The notes under the pieces were generated by a model. That model ran no database searches. It was not told the DNA's origin and saw nothing but the letters and a program-made list of their open reading frames with translations. 62,746 nt of DNA from Pseudomonadota bacterium. Lineage in GTDB: Bacteria; Chloroflexota; UBA6077; JAJPGT01. A program made the position numbers and the translations under genes. The stretch covers positions 1 to 62,746 of the forward strand of contig JAJPGT010000109.1 of the NCBI GenBank assembly GCA_021325655.1. Direction: 5' to 3'. Positions 42,266-51,603 of the stretch are shown piece by piece. Every line of letters begins with the position of its first letter. The stretch's first letter is position 1.

Positions 42266-42964
42266 ATGCCAAGCGTCGCCGCGGAACCCTACGAATTCGA
42301 GTTCGACCCCCGCACCACCGCGCTGCTGGTGATCGACATGCAGCGCGACTTCGTCGACCCCGGGGGATTCGGCGAGGCGCTCGGCAACGACGTCTCGCTG
42401 CTCCGCAAGGCAGTGCCGCCCACCAAGCGGGTGCTCGACGCCTGCCGCGCCGCCGGGCTGTTCATCGTCCATACCCGCGAAGGCCACCGCCCGGATCTGT
42501 CCGACTGCCCGCCGGCCAAGCTGGCGCGCGGCCGGCTGAGCTGCGGGATTGGGGACAACGGCCCGATGGGCCGCATCCTGGTGCGCGGCGAGTATGGCCA
42601 CGACTTCGTAGACGAGCTGCAGCCGCGCCCGGGTGAGCCGGTGGTCGACAAGCCGGGCAAGGGCTCGTTCTACGCCACGGACCTGGACACCATCCTGAAG
42701 AACCGCGGGATCAAGCAGCTCGTCGTCTGCGGCGTGACGACCGAGGTCTGCGTCCACACCACGGTCCGTGAAGCGAACGATCGTGGCTACGACTGCCTGG
42801 TGCTGGAGGACTGCGTCGCCTCGTACTTTCCCGAGTTCCAGGAGGTGGGGCTGAAGATGATCAAGGCCCAGGGCGGAATCTTCGGCTGGGTTTCGGACTC
42901 CAGCCGCTTCCTGGCCGCGCTGCAGGACGCGGCGAGCCCCCAGCCGTCTGCTATCGGCCGCTAA
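42266..42964 (+). CDS. Isochorismatase-family cysteine hydrolase (biuret/ureidoacrylate-like)
   Basis: 232 residues from ATG 42266, AGGAGGAG site, 28 bases after carbamate kinase. The triad is intact: Asp in [10 protein letters not shown], Lys in [13 protein letters not shown] and Cys in [15 protein letters not shown]. The cis-peptide GVTTEV and the long loop [18 protein letters not shown] are like RutB/biuret-hydrolase relatives. It hydrolyses an amide; with carbamate kinase and an allophanate-hydrolase-like protein nearby, biuret, ureidoacrylate or another carbamoylated amide are reasonable candidates. The substrate is an inference. Confidence 0.88.
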   Translation: MPSVAAEPYEFEFDPRTTALLVIDMQRDFVDPGGFGEALGNDVSLLRKAVPPTKRVLDACRAAGLFIVHTREGHRPDLSDCPPAKLARGRLSCGIGDNGPMGRILVRGEYGHDFVDELQPRPGEPVVDKPGKGSFYATDLDTILKNRGIKQLVVCGVTTEVCVHTTVREANDRGYDCLVLEDCVASYFPEFQEVGLKMIKAQGGIFGWVSDSSRFLAALQDAASPQPSAIGR

Positions 42965-43074
42965 CGGCCGGCGCGTCGCTCCCCGCGGCGAGCGACCAGC
43001 CACCAGGAGCGCAAGAGCGCGGCTCGCCACGCTGGCCGGCTGATCGCTCACTGTCGTCCACCAAGGAGGAAGCA

Positions 43075-44661
43075 ATGGCCGCTACGGCCGCTTCAAGAGA
43101 GGAGTTCCGGATTCGCTGGTGGGTGTCCGGCGACTGGAACGCGTTTTTCGGCCTGTTCACCAACGTGGTGCTGAACGTGATCGTCCTGACCACGCTGGCG
43201 CTGTTCGTTGTCAAGCTTCCGGCCAGCGTCGTCTACGGGCGCATCCTGCCGGCGATGGGCATCGCCCTGCCACTCGGCAACATCTACTACGCCTACCTGG
43301 CGTCGCGGCTGGCCCGGGCCGAGCGGCGCGACGACGTCACCGCGATGCCCTATGGCCCCAGCGTCCCGCACATGTTCATCGTCGTCTTCGTCATCATGCT
43401 CCCGACCGCGCTGGCGACCGGGAACGCGCTCCTGGCCTGGCAGTACGGGCTCGCCTGGTGCTTCATCATCGGGCTTATCATCCTGCTCGGGGCGTTCATC
43501 GGCCCCACCATTCGCCAGTACACCCCTCGCGCGGCGATGCTCGGCACTCTGGCCGGCATCTCCATCGCCTTCATCTCCATGCGCCCGGCCTTCCAGAGCT
43601 GGGAAGTGCCCTGGATCTCGTTCATCACCCTCGCCATCATCCTGGTGAGCTGGATGGCCAACGTCCGGCTTCCCGGCAACATTCCCGGCGGGCTGCTCGC
43701 GGTGATCATCGGCACCGCCATCGCCTGGATCACCTACGTGCTCGGGTTGAGCGGGCTGATGCAGCCCACCGCCGTCGGCGAGGCGTTCAGCCAGTTCGGG
43801 GTGCGGCTGCCACTGCCCTCGGGCGACGTGTTCCTCGGGCTGAGCAACATCGGGCCGCTGCTCGTAACCGCGATCCCCCTTGGGGTCTACAACTTCACCG
43901 AGGGGATGAACAACGTCGAGAGCGCCTCGGCGGCCGGGGACAACTACAACCTGCGCCACATCCTGCTGGCCGATGGCATCGGCGCGGTAGTCGGCTCGAT
44001 CCTGGGCAGCCCTTTCCCTCCGGCAGTCTACATCGGCCACCCGGGCTGGAAGGCGGTCGGCGGCCGGATCGGCTACTCGCTGGCGACGGGTATCTGCGTC
44101 GCGGCGATCTGCTTCCTCGGGCTGGTGGCGCTACTCCAGGCGATCATCCCGCTAGTGGCGATCCTGCCGATCCTGCTGTTCATCGGGGTGGTGATCGGGG
44201 CGCAGGCGTTCCAGGCCACTCCCTCCCGGCACGCGCCCGCGGTCATCCTGGCGATCATCCCGAACATCGCCGCCTGGGGCCAGTCGCTGGTCGACGGCGC
44301 GCTGGGCGCGGCCGGCAAGTCGGCCGCGGACGTGATGCAGGCGCTGGGCAACAACGGAGTGGTCTACCAGGGTATGGCGCTGCTCGGCGGCGGCGCGGTG
44401 CTGGCCGGGCTGATCCTGGGCGCCATCGCCGCGTTCATCATCGACCGCGACTTCAAGCGCGCCGCGCTGTACGCGCTGGCCGGCGCGGTGCTCTCGTTCT
44501 TCGGCTTCATTCATGGGACGAAGCTGGGGGTGGCGGAGTCCTGGCAGGTGGCGCTGGGCTATCTCCTGATGGCCGCCATCTGCTACGGCCTGGCGCTGCG
44601 CGCGGCTCCGGCCGAGGCCGCCGCGCCGGCCACCCAGCCGGCTGCCGCCGAAGGCACGTAG
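43075..44661 (+). CDS. NCS2-like xanthine/uracil permease family transporter
   Basis: 528 residues from ATG 43075 with an AAGGAGGAA site. About 12 to 14 membrane helices (NVVLNVIVLTTLALFVV, MFIVVFVIMLPTALATGN, ILPILLFIGVVIGAQAF, VLAGLILGAIAAFII). The substrate-site stretch GMNNVESASAAGDNYNLRH and GSPFPPAVYIGHPGWKAVGG resembles AzgA/NCS2 permeases. It lies after a 110-base gap downstream of the hydrolase and 12 bases before the next gene. It probably imports the nucleobase or related ring compound degraded by the cluster. Confidence 0.88.
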   Translation: MAATAASREEFRIRWWVSGDWNAFFGLFTNVVLNVIVLTTLALFVVKLPASVVYGRILPAMGIALPLGNIYYAYLASRLARAERRDDVTAMPYGPSVPHMFIVVFVIMLPTALATGNALLAWQYGLAWCFIIGLIILLGAFIGPTIRQYTPRAAMLGTLAGISIAFISMRPAFQSWEVPWISFITLAIILVSWMANVRLPGNIPGGLLAVIIGTAIAWITYVLGLSGLMQPTAVGEAFSQFGVRLPLPSGDVFLGLSNIGPLLVTAIPLGVYNFTEGMNNVESASAAGDNYNLRHILLADGIGAVVGSILGSPFPPAVYIGHPGWKAVGGRIGYSLATGICVAAICFLGLVALLQAIIPLVAILPILLFIGVVIGAQAFQATPSRHAPAVILAIIPNIAAWGQSLVDGALGAAGKSAADVMQALGNNGVVYQGMALLGGGAVLAGLILGAIAAFIIDRDFKRAALYALAGAVLSFFGFIHGTKLGVAESWQVALGYLLMAAICYGLALRAAPAEAAAPATQPAAAEGT

Positions 44662-44673
44662 GGCCAGGCAGCC

Positions 44674-45060
44674 GTGGCTTTCGAGCTGTTCGTCAACGGC
44701 ACGCTGATGCGGGGGCTGGCCCTACACCAGAACCTGGACGGTGCCGAGTTCCTCGGCGTCGTCCAGACCGCGCCCCGCTACCGTCTGTATTCCATCGACG
44801 ACCGCCACCCCGGCATGTTCGAGGTCGAGACGGGCGGTGTTGCGGTGAGCGGGGAGCTGTACCGGGTGTCGGATGAGGTCTGGCGGCGCGTCGAGGCCGG
44901 CGAGCCGCCTAACCTCTATCGCGGCCGGGTGCTGCTTGCCGACGGCCGCGAGGTCTACGGCATCCTCTACCCACGCGAGCTGGCGGAAGGGCGGCAGCGC
45001 GACATCTCGACCTACGGCGACTGGCGCCGTTACATCGCCGAGCGTCAGCCGCCGCGCTGA
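44674..45060 (+). CDS. Allophanate-hydrolase C-terminal-like (gamma-glutamylcyclotransferase fold) protein
   Basis: 128 residues from GTG 44674. FELFVNGTLMRGLALHQNL, the QTAPRYRLYSIDDRHPGMF block and EVYGILYPRELAEGR match the C-terminal domain of allophanate hydrolase (AtzF), which decarboxylates N-carboxycarbamate, as well as the related glutamylcyclotransferase fold. The amidase domain of AtzF is absent, so this is a stand-alone version. It is 12 bases after the permease gene. Together with carbamate kinase it suggests a carbamate-producing route. Confidence 0.78.
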   Translation: MAFELFVNGTLMRGLALHQNLDGAEFLGVVQTAPRYRLYSIDDRHPGMFEVETGGVAVSGELYRVSDEVWRRVEAGEPPNLYRGRVLLADGREVYGILYPRELAEGRQRDISTYGDWRRYIAERQPPR

Positions 45061-45258
45061 GCCACAGGGCCACCTTGCCGGCCTGGCCTCGCCAGGCATG
45101 CGCGCCCGGGCGCGCTTTGGCCGGTGCGGGGGAAGCTCCGGGCTGCCATGTCCAGCCCGTTCCACTTGGGCTCGCCTGGCACGGCCCGTGCCTTAACGAA
45201 CGCTGACTGCTGCGCGTGAGGGCACGTGCCCGGCGAGCATGGCAGGTAGACCCGGACC

Positions 45259-46506
45259 ATGGTGTTGCTGTCGGATCTGCTTCGCTACGAGCTGGTTGAC
45301 CGGGCCGGCGAGACCCGCCGGCTGGTCGACTTCAGCATCGACCCCGCCGCGGGCGACTACCCGCCGGTGGCGAGCCTCCTGCTGCGCGATCCCTCTCGAC
45401 ATGAGCGGGAGCTGCCCTGGCGCAACATCGCCATCGACTGGCAGCGCCGGCTGATCCAGGTCCCCAGCTTCGATCTGGCGCGCGAGGTGACGTCCGATGC
45501 CCCCGCGCCCCCAGTGCTGCTGCGGCGCGACGTGCTCGACGCGCTGGTGCTGGACCTGAAGCACCGCCAGGCGGCGCGGGCTAACGACCTCTGGCTCCGT
45601 GAAGAAGGGGGACGGCTCTGGCTCCGGGGCGCCGACCTTAGCGCCTGGGCGCTGCTGCGGCGCCTTGGCCACGGGCTATTCGGGCACGGGGGCGAACGCC
45701 AGATCGTGGATTGGAAGGAGATCGAGTTTCTGCGGGGTGACCGCGCCGCAGCCCGCCAGGCCGGTGACTACCACCATCGTGTCGCGCAGCTCCCGCCTGC
45801 GCAGATCGCCCGGCTGCTCGACCAGCTCCCGTACCTGCACGCCGCCGAACTGCTCGCGCTGCTGCCCGAGTCGATCGCCGCGCAGACGCTGGAGTCGATG
45901 ACACCCGAGCGCCAGCTCCAGGTGTTCGAGGAGCTCGCCCCGGAGCACAGAGGGCGGCTGCTGGCAGGCATGGCCCCGGACGCCGCGGCCGACCTGCTGG
46001 GCTGCCTGGAGCCCGGCCAGGCGCGAAGCGAGCTGGAGCGGCTGCCCGAGCCGCGCCGGACGCATCTCCTGGACCTGCTGCGCTACCCCGAGGACTCCGT
46101 GGGCGGGATCATGACCAATGAGGTGGTCGTGGTGCCGGCCGAGATGCGGGTAGGCGAGGCGCGGCAGGCGCTGGCCGACCAGCTTCGGGCGTTCGACTTC
46201 GTCCACTACGTCTACGCGGTAGATGATCCCGAGCAGCGCCATCTGCGCGGGGTGCTCAGCCTGCGCGACCTGCTGGTCGGCGACGAGCGCTGCGCGGTGG
46301 CAGAGGTGATGAACCCACGCATAGAGACGATCGGGCCGCTGGAGCCGGCCCACGAGGCGGCGCAAAGGCTGGCGGACGCGGGGCTCGCGGCGCTGCCGGT
46401 GACCGCGCCCGATGGCCGGCTGCTCGGCGCAGTCACCTTCGATGCCGCCCTAGCGCAGCTTGCCCCGCCCTCGCTGTGCGACCGGGGACTGCGAATCTTC
46501 TCATGA
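45259..46506 (+). CDS. Detached MgtE N-domain/CBS regulatory protein
   Basis: 415 residues from ATG 45259. The first 160 residues look like two PRC-barrel-type beta domains. Then comes the MgtE N-terminal superhelix (LPPAQIARLLDQLPYLHAAE, LLPESIAAQTLESM, PEHRGRLLAGMAPDAAADLL). After it are two CBS repeats (SVGGIMTNEVVVVPAEMRVG, VMNPRIETIGPLEPAHEAAQ). In MgtE this part senses Mg2+ and gates the channel; the transmembrane channel itself is absent. The stop overlaps the start of the NRAMP-like gene by 4 bases (ATGA), so it probably serves as its cytosolic metal sensor. Confidence 0.88.
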   Translation: MVLLSDLLRYELVDRAGETRRLVDFSIDPAAGDYPPVASLLLRDPSRHERELPWRNIAIDWQRRLIQVPSFDLAREVTSDAPAPPVLLRRDVLDALVLDLKHRQAARANDLWLREEGGRLWLRGADLSAWALLRRLGHGLFGHGGERQIVDWKEIEFLRGDRAAARQAGDYHHRVAQLPPAQIARLLDQLPYLHAAELLALLPESIAAQTLESMTPERQLQVFEELAPEHRGRLLAGMAPDAAADLLGCLEPGQARSELERLPEPRRTHLLDLLRYPEDSVGGIMTNEVVVVPAEMRVGEARQALADQLRAFDFVHYVYAVDDPEQRHLRGVLSLRDLLVGDERCAVAEVMNPRIETIGPLEPAHEAAQRLADAGLAALPVTAPDGRLLGAVTFDAALAQLAPPSLCDRGLRIFS

Positions 46507-47897
46507 GCGTTCAGACGAAGCCACCCCAGGTCGCGACCGCGGCCACCGAGCTCGTGCAGCTCCCCGCGCGCACCCGGGTACTGCGACACGGGCTGCGGAT
46601 GCATATCCGCGGCCGCACGGTCCACCTGCGCGGGCTGCGCCGCCCGCCCACCGGGGTCTGGCGCTGGCTGGCGCTACTCGGCCCCGGGCTGATCGCCGCC
46701 ACCGCGGGTGACGACGCCGGTGGTGTCGTCACGTACACCTCCGTGGGCGCCAAGCTCGGCTACGACCTGCTCTGGCTGTTGCTGGTCCTCACCGTATCCC
46801 TCGGGGTCGTTCAGGAGATGTGCACCCGCCTGGGCGCGGCGAGCGGGCGGGGGCTGCTCGATCTGATCCGCGAGCGGTTTGGGATCGGCTGGGCGATGCT
46901 GGCCATCGTGGTCGTGCTGGTCGCCAATGGCGGGGTGCTGGTCACCGAGTTCGCCGGAATCGCCGCCGCGGCCGACCTGTTCGGGCTCCACCGCTACCTG
47001 GTCGTCCCGCTGTGCGCCGCCGTGCTCGGCTACCTGGTGGTCGCCGGGAGCTACCGGCGGGTGGAGAAGCTGTTCCTGGCGATGGCGCTGGTGTTCTTCG
47101 CCTATCCAGTCGCCGCGATCGTGTCGCACCCCGACTGGGGCGCCGTCGCCCGCGGAGCGTTCCGCCCAACGCTGCGGTCCGATCCCGATTATCTGCTGCT
47201 GGCGGTAGGGCTGCTCGGCACCACCATCACCCCGTACATGCAACTGTTCGCCCAGAGTTCCGTCGTCGAGCGCGGCGTCGCCCGCCGCCACTACGGCTCA
47301 GAACGGATCGACGCCTACAGCGGGGCGTTCTTCTCGAACGTCATCGCCGCCTTCATCATCATCGCCGCCGGAGCGACGATTCACCGGCTCGGCGGGGCGG
47401 ACATCGGCACCGCTGCCGACGCGGCCCAGGCGCTCGCCCCCGTGGCCGGGGCAGCCGCGGCCACGCTCTTCGCGATCGGCCTCCTGGGCGCCTCGCTGCT
47501 CGCCGCGGGGGTGCTGCCGCTGGCCACCGCCTACTCCGTCAGCGAGGCGTTCGGGTTCCGCAAAGGGATCAACCTGGACCCTCGCCGGGCGCCGGTCTTC
47601 TTTGGCCTGTTCGGGACGCTGCTGGTCGTCACCGCTGCTCTCGCCCTCATTCCCGGGGTCCCGATCGTCCCGCTGCTGGTCGGGGTCCAGGTGCTGAATG
47701 GCGTCCTGCTGCCGATCATCCTGGTATTCATCCTGCTGCTGGCCAACGATCGGGCGATCGCCGGAGAGCTCCGCAACCGCCTGGTGGACAACGTGCTCGG
47801 CTGGGGAACGGCAGCGTTGGTCACCGGCGCGGTGGCGATCCTGCTCGGCACCCAGGCGCTCAGCCTGGTCGGGATCACTGTCCTCGGCGGGGGCTAG
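46503..47897 (+). CDS. Atypical NRAMP-family transporter (possibly Mg2+)
   Basis: 464 residues, start ATG 46503 overlapping the MgtE-N/CBS stop. About eleven helices. In helix 1 the NRAMP motif MDPGN is replaced by DDAGG (residues 70-74): the Asp is kept, Pro and Asn are lost. In helix 6 MPHN is replaced by TPYM (243-246), so the Met that gives soft-metal preference is a Thr and the His a Tyr. This pattern, plus coupling to an MgtE-type Mg2+ sensor, fits Mg2+ or another hard divalent ion rather than Mn/Fe. Ion choice is inference. Confidence 0.88.
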   Translation: MSVQTKPPQVATAATELVQLPARTRVLRHGLRMHIRGRTVHLRGLRRPPTGVWRWLALLGPGLIAATAGDDAGGVVTYTSVGAKLGYDLLWLLLVLTVSLGVVQEMCTRLGAASGRGLLDLIRERFGIGWAMLAIVVVLVANGGVLVTEFAGIAAAADLFGLHRYLVVPLCAAVLGYLVVAGSYRRVEKLFLAMALVFFAYPVAAIVSHPDWGAVARGAFRPTLRSDPDYLLLAVGLLGTTITPYMQLFAQSSVVERGVARRHYGSERIDAYSGAFFSNVIAAFIIIAAGATIHRLGGADIGTAADAAQALAPVAGAAAATLFAIGLLGASLLAAGVLPLATAYSVSEAFGFRKGINLDPRRAPVFFGLFGTLLVVTAALALIPGVPIVPLLVGVQVLNGVLLPIILVFILLLANDRAIAGELRNRLVDNVLGWGTAALVTGAVAILLGTQALSLVGITVLGGG

Positions 47898-47927
47898 CGC
47901 GCTCCAGGCGCTGGCGCCGGCCGCGCG

Positions 47928-48518
47928 TCAGAGCTGCACCAGGCGCAGCCGCTGCCCGTCGTACAGGGTGCAGGAGGGTGGTCCCTTGCCGGGAAACGGC
48001 AGCCCCACGGTGCCCACGTTGGCCAGGTAGATCGTCTGCTCGTCGTCGTCCAGCGGAACCGCCGCGGCGGTGACGTCCTCCAGCGGCGCGTTCGGGCCGC
48101 GCTTGCGCCAGACGCGCGCCTGGTGAGTGTGGCCGTAAAAGCCCAGCCGCAGCCCCTGGCTCCGCAGCCAGGAGTAGGTGCGGAGAGCGCCCCGGCGGAT
48201 GTCGGACACGTCCAGCGGCCGGTGCAGGCGGGGATCGCCGTGGGCGCAGGCGAAGCCATCTGCACACGCCACCACCGGCAGGGCCAGGACGTAGGCGCGC
48301 GCCGGCGCGGAGACGCGCGGCGCCCAGTCGCGGTCTCGGTTGCCCTGGACGGAGACCGCGGCCACGGCGCGGATCAGCCGGACGCAGCCATCGGAGTCGC
48401 CCCGGCCGAGCAGGTCGCCCAGGAAGGCGAAGCGGCTGGCGCCAAGCGCCCGGCACGTGGCCAGCGCCCGCTCCAGTGCCTCCAGGTTGCCGTGTACGTC
48501 GGACAGGACCGCCCACAC
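47928..48518 (-). CDS. Metallophosphoesterase (YfcE/MJ0936-like)
   Basis: 196 residues from GTG 48518. The metallophosphatase blocks are present: LSDVHGNLEALERAL (Asp, His), FLGDLLGRGDSDGCV (GD), VQGNRDRDW (GNxD-like), FACAHGDPR (His) and FYGHTHQARVWR (GHxH). It is close to small calcineurin-like phosphodiesterases such as YfcE and MJ0936. Physiological substrate unknown. It is convergent with the transporter gene. Confidence 0.93.
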   Translation of the reverse strand: MWAVLSDVHGNLEALERALATCRALGASRFAFLGDLLGRGDSDGCVRLIRAVAAVSVQGNRDRDWAPRVSAPARAYVLALPVVACADGFACAHGDPRLHRPLDVSDIRRGALRTYSWLRSQGLRLGFYGHTHQARVWRKRGPNAPLEDVTAAAVPLDDDEQTIYLANVGTVGLPFPGKGPPSCTLYDGQRLRLVQL

Positions 48519-48592
48519 GCTTGCGGCTGCTCCGTCTCCCCCGATCAGTGTAGACTCGGGCCAACGCAGTCCACGAAGCGTGTGAGGCCACT

Positions 48593-49888
48593 ATGGCAGA
48601 TGAGGAGACCCGGCCAGCAGCGCTACGGCCGCTCGGCGCAGAGGAGCGGACACGGCGGCGTCTGGCAGTGATCGGCGGTGGGCTGGTGGGTCTGGCAACC
48701 GCCTGGGCCGCGGCGCAGATCGGCGGCGACCAGATCGAGGTCGATCTGTACGAGGCAGTAGCTATCGCCCACGAGGGCGGCGCCTCGGTCGACGTCACCC
48801 GCGTCTTCCGGCACGCCTACGAAGATCGAGCCTATTATTCGCGCTGGACCGCCGAAGCGCTCGGGCTCTGGCGGCACCTGGAGTCTCAGAGCGAGCGCCG
48901 GCTCTACCTCCGCACCGGTGGCGTCTGGGCAGCCCATGCGACGGACCAGACCGCCACCTCCAGCGGGCTGGAGCAGCCGTACAGCCCCGAGGCAGCCTCG
49001 CGCTCGCTGGAGCTCAGCTTCAAGACAATGCGCGAGGTCGGCCTACCCTGCGAGATGCTCAACAGCTACGAGCTGCGCCGCCGCTACCCGCAGTTCGCCG
49101 ACCCCACCCTCGCCAAGGCACTGCTGGATCGCGAGGCTGGGATGCTGTTCGCCCGTGACGCGCTGCTCGCCTTCCGCGACGTGGCGCGGCGCTTCGGCGC
49201 GCGAATGCACGAGGGGCGGCGCGCGGTGGAGGTGCGCCCCAGCGCGGGCGGCTGCGGGGTAAGTTTTGCCGACGGGTCGAGCATCGAGGCGGACGTGGTG
49301 GTGCTAGCGGCCAACGCCTGGACCGATCGGCTGCTGCCCGAGCTGGCAAGCCGAGTTGGCAGCCCGGCCGGCCCGGACGGCGCCCCGGCCCGGGCGCTCC
49401 AGGTCACTGAGCAGCCGCTGTTCTACTTCCTGCCCGCGCCGAGCGCGGCGGAGGAGTTCGAGCCCGGCCGCTTCCCCGTCTTCCTGTTTGTCAACACCCG
49501 GGTCTACGGCCTGCCGGCGTACCTCGGCGCGGTGAAAGCGGCCAACAACGACCCGGCCCGGCTGCTGGACGACCCTGGCGAGCGCCGCCTGGCCGACAGC
49601 GTCTACCAGGAGCAACTCTACAGCTTCCTGGTCCGCCAGTTCCCGGGGCTGCGCAACGCCGCGCTGCTGCAGGAGCGCGTCTGCTACTATGACCGCTCGC
49701 CGGATGAGGACTTTCTCCTGGACCAGTGGGATCCGGAGGCGCGGCTGATCGTCGCCTGCGGCTTCAGCGGCCACGGCTTCAAGTTCGGGCCGCTGCTGGG
49801 AGCCAGGCTGGCGCGCTACGCGCTCAGCGGCCGGTGCCCGGCCGACCTGCATCCCTTCAGCCTGGCCCGCTTCCAGCACGCAGTGTAG
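48593..49888 (+). CDS. FAD-dependent oxidase of the monomeric sarcosine oxidase type
   Basis: 431 residues from ATG 48593. The FAD loop is LAVIGGGLVGLATAWAAA (residues 24-41). DVTRVFRHAYEDRAYY and GFSGHGFKFGPLLGARLARY match sarcosine oxidase and N-methyltryptophan oxidase. Cys364, in VCYYDRSPDEDFLLD, is where these enzymes carry covalent FAD. They oxidise N-methyl amino acids to an aldehyde, amine and peroxide. The exact amine is unknown. The extra C-terminal tail is short. A TAGACT at 48551 is a possible -10. Confidence 0.88.
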   Translation: MADEETRPAALRPLGAEERTRRRLAVIGGGLVGLATAWAAAQIGGDQIEVDLYEAVAIAHEGGASVDVTRVFRHAYEDRAYYSRWTAEALGLWRHLESQSERRLYLRTGGVWAAHATDQTATSSGLEQPYSPEAASRSLELSFKTMREVGLPCEMLNSYELRRRYPQFADPTLAKALLDREAGMLFARDALLAFRDVARRFGARMHEGRRAVEVRPSAGGCGVSFADGSSIEADVVVLAANAWTDRLLPELASRVGSPAGPDGAPARALQVTEQPLFYFLPAPSAAEEFEPGRFPVFLFVNTRVYGLPAYLGAVKAANNDPARLLDDPGERRLADSVYQEQLYSFLVRQFPGLRNAALLQERVCYYDRSPDEDFLLDQWDPEARLIVACGFSGHGFKFGPLLGARLARYALSGRCPADLHPFSLARFQHAV

Positions 49889-49977
49889 GCTCGGGGCTGC
49901 CCGCTGCCGGGAGCGGGCTGGCTCGCGCGTGCCCGGCGCGCCTACAATCGGCCCATCCTACCGCTGGACCTGGCCCC

Positions 49978-51219
49978 GTGCTTCGAGACGACTCGCCCGA
50001 CTGGCGTGTGCTGCTGGCGCTGCTGTGCACCGCCTCCGGGATCGAGATCACCGCCTGGAGCCACCAGCAGGCGTTCGCGCCGCTGTTCCTGGCCCAGGAG
50101 CTGGGGATGCGCGCGACGGAGATTCCGTTCTGGACCGGCGTGCTGGCAGCGCTGCCGCTGGCGGTGGCGGTGCCGTTGGCGCCGTTCTGGGGCGTATTCG
50201 CCGACCGCTACAGCCGCAAGCTCATCATCGTCCGCAGCCTGGCGTTCGAGAGCGTCGCCTACCTGCTCGCAGCACTGTCGCACAGCCTGCTGGCGTTCAT
50301 CGCGGTGCGGCTGCTGCTGGGGCTGGCATTCGGCAACAACGCCATCGCTGTTGCATTGCTCTCGCTGGTCGTGCCGGAGCGCCGGCTGGCGACCGCGGTG
50401 GGGCTGTTCACCACCATGTTCCCGATCGGGCTGAGTGCCGGGCCGCTGGTGGGCAGCGGGCTGATCGCGCTGCTCGGGCTGCGCGGGATGTACGCCGCCG
50501 ACGCCGCGCTGACGGCCAGCGCCGCCGCGCTGCTGCTCCTGGGGCTGCGGGAGCCAGCCCGGGCGCCGCGGAACACGGCGCCCGGGGTGCGTGCCCAACT
50601 GGGCGCGGTGTTCGGCATCGTGGGGCGGATGCCGCCGATCCGCTGGAACTTCGTGCTCTGGTTCCTGATCAGCGGCGGGGCCGCGGCGCTGGACCCGTAT
50701 CTGCCGGTGCTAATCGGCCAGCTCTCCCAGGGCCCCGCGCTGGCGACGACGATCGGGCTGGTGCTGGCGCTGTACGGGCTCGCCAGCGGGCTGTGCGCTC
50801 CGCTCACCCCGCGCCTGGTGGACCGGTTCGGCGAGCCGCGGACGCTGGCGCTGGCCTGCCTGCTGCTGGCTGCAGTGGCGTTCGCGCTGCCCGGCGCCGG
50901 AAGCGTGGCGCTGGTCGCGGCGCTGCTGCTGCTCCGCGCCGGGCCGCAGGCAGCCACGAATACCGCCCTGTTCACCCACCTGGCCCGGTATAGTCCTCGT
51001 GAGCACCGCGGCGCGGTCCTGGCGCTGTCGCCCCTGCCGCGGAACGCCGCGCTCCTGGTGGCGCCGCTGGCCGGCTCAACCCTGGCCAGCCTGGGGCTCG
51101 GGGCGGTCTTCGGGCTCGCCGGAACGCTGTTCACCGCCGGGCTCGGCGCAACCGTGCTGCTGGAGCGGGCGACCCGGGCGCCTCAGGCGCTCGCAGCGAC
51201 GCCGGTGCGCGACGCATGA
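49978..51219 (+). CDS. MFS transporter, multidrug-efflux-like
   Basis: 413 residues from GTG 49978; a TACAAT at 49943-49948 could be the -10 box. Twelve helices are predicted, with the MFS motif A region WGVFADRYSRKLIIV and its repeat in the second half, TPRLVDRFGEPRTLAL. The nearest family is drug:H+ antiporter type 1 (YajR/MdtG-like). Substrate unknown. The gene follows the sarcosine-oxidase-like gene after 89 bases on the same strand. Confidence 0.87.
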   Translation: MLRDDSPDWRVLLALLCTASGIEITAWSHQQAFAPLFLAQELGMRATEIPFWTGVLAALPLAVAVPLAPFWGVFADRYSRKLIIVRSLAFESVAYLLAALSHSLLAFIAVRLLLGLAFGNNAIAVALLSLVVPERRLATAVGLFTTMFPIGLSAGPLVGSGLIALLGLRGMYAADAALTASAAALLLLGLREPARAPRNTAPGVRAQLGAVFGIVGRMPPIRWNFVLWFLISGGAAALDPYLPVLIGQLSQGPALATTIGLVLALYGLASGLCAPLTPRLVDRFGEPRTLALACLLLAAVAFALPGAGSVALVAALLLLRAGPQAATNTALFTHLARYSPREHRGAVLALSPLPRNAALLVAPLAGSTLASLGLGAVFGLAGTLFTAGLGATVLLERATRAPQALAATPVRDA

Positions 51220-51237
51220 ACGGAGTGAGCGAACGGC

Positions 51238-51603
51238 GTGAGGCGCTGGCGACAGACCTTCCCCCTCCGCGACTGGGCGCCGCGCCGCGCGCGGCTCGCG
51301 GCGATCCTCCTGCCCCTCCTGGCCGCGCTTGCGCTCGGCTGTTCCGCGCCCGCGGCAGACACGAAGGCGGTGCACGGGGTGCTGCTGGACGTTCGCTCCA
51401 GCTCGATCACCCGGGTAGACTCGCTGAAGCTCCGCGCGGACGATGGCCGGGAGTGGACCTTCACCGGCAGCCCGGATCTGGAGAAGGACCCGGAGGGCAG
51501 CCCCGGCCACCTGCGCTCGCACATGGCGCGGGTGGACCCGGTGACGGTGTTCTACCACCAGAGTGGCGACGAGTTGGTAGCGACGAAGGTCCAGGACGGC
51601 TAG
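51238..51603 (+). CDS. Small putative lipoprotein
   Basis: 121 residues from GTG 51238, 18 bases after the MFS stop. A hydrophobic signal (LAAILLPLLAALALGC) ends in the lipobox LALGCS, so Cys35 would be lipidated. The rest, KAVHGVLLDVRSSSITRVDS and REWTFTGSPDLEKD, is a small OB-like beta region of unknown function. It converges on the redoxin lipoprotein gene with both stops sharing CTAG. Confidence 0.75.
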   Translation: MRRWRQTFPLRDWAPRRARLAAILLPLLAALALGCSAPAADTKAVHGVLLDVRSSSITRVDSLKLRADDGREWTFTGSPDLEKDPEGSPGHLRSHMARVDPVTVFYHQSGDELVATKVQDG

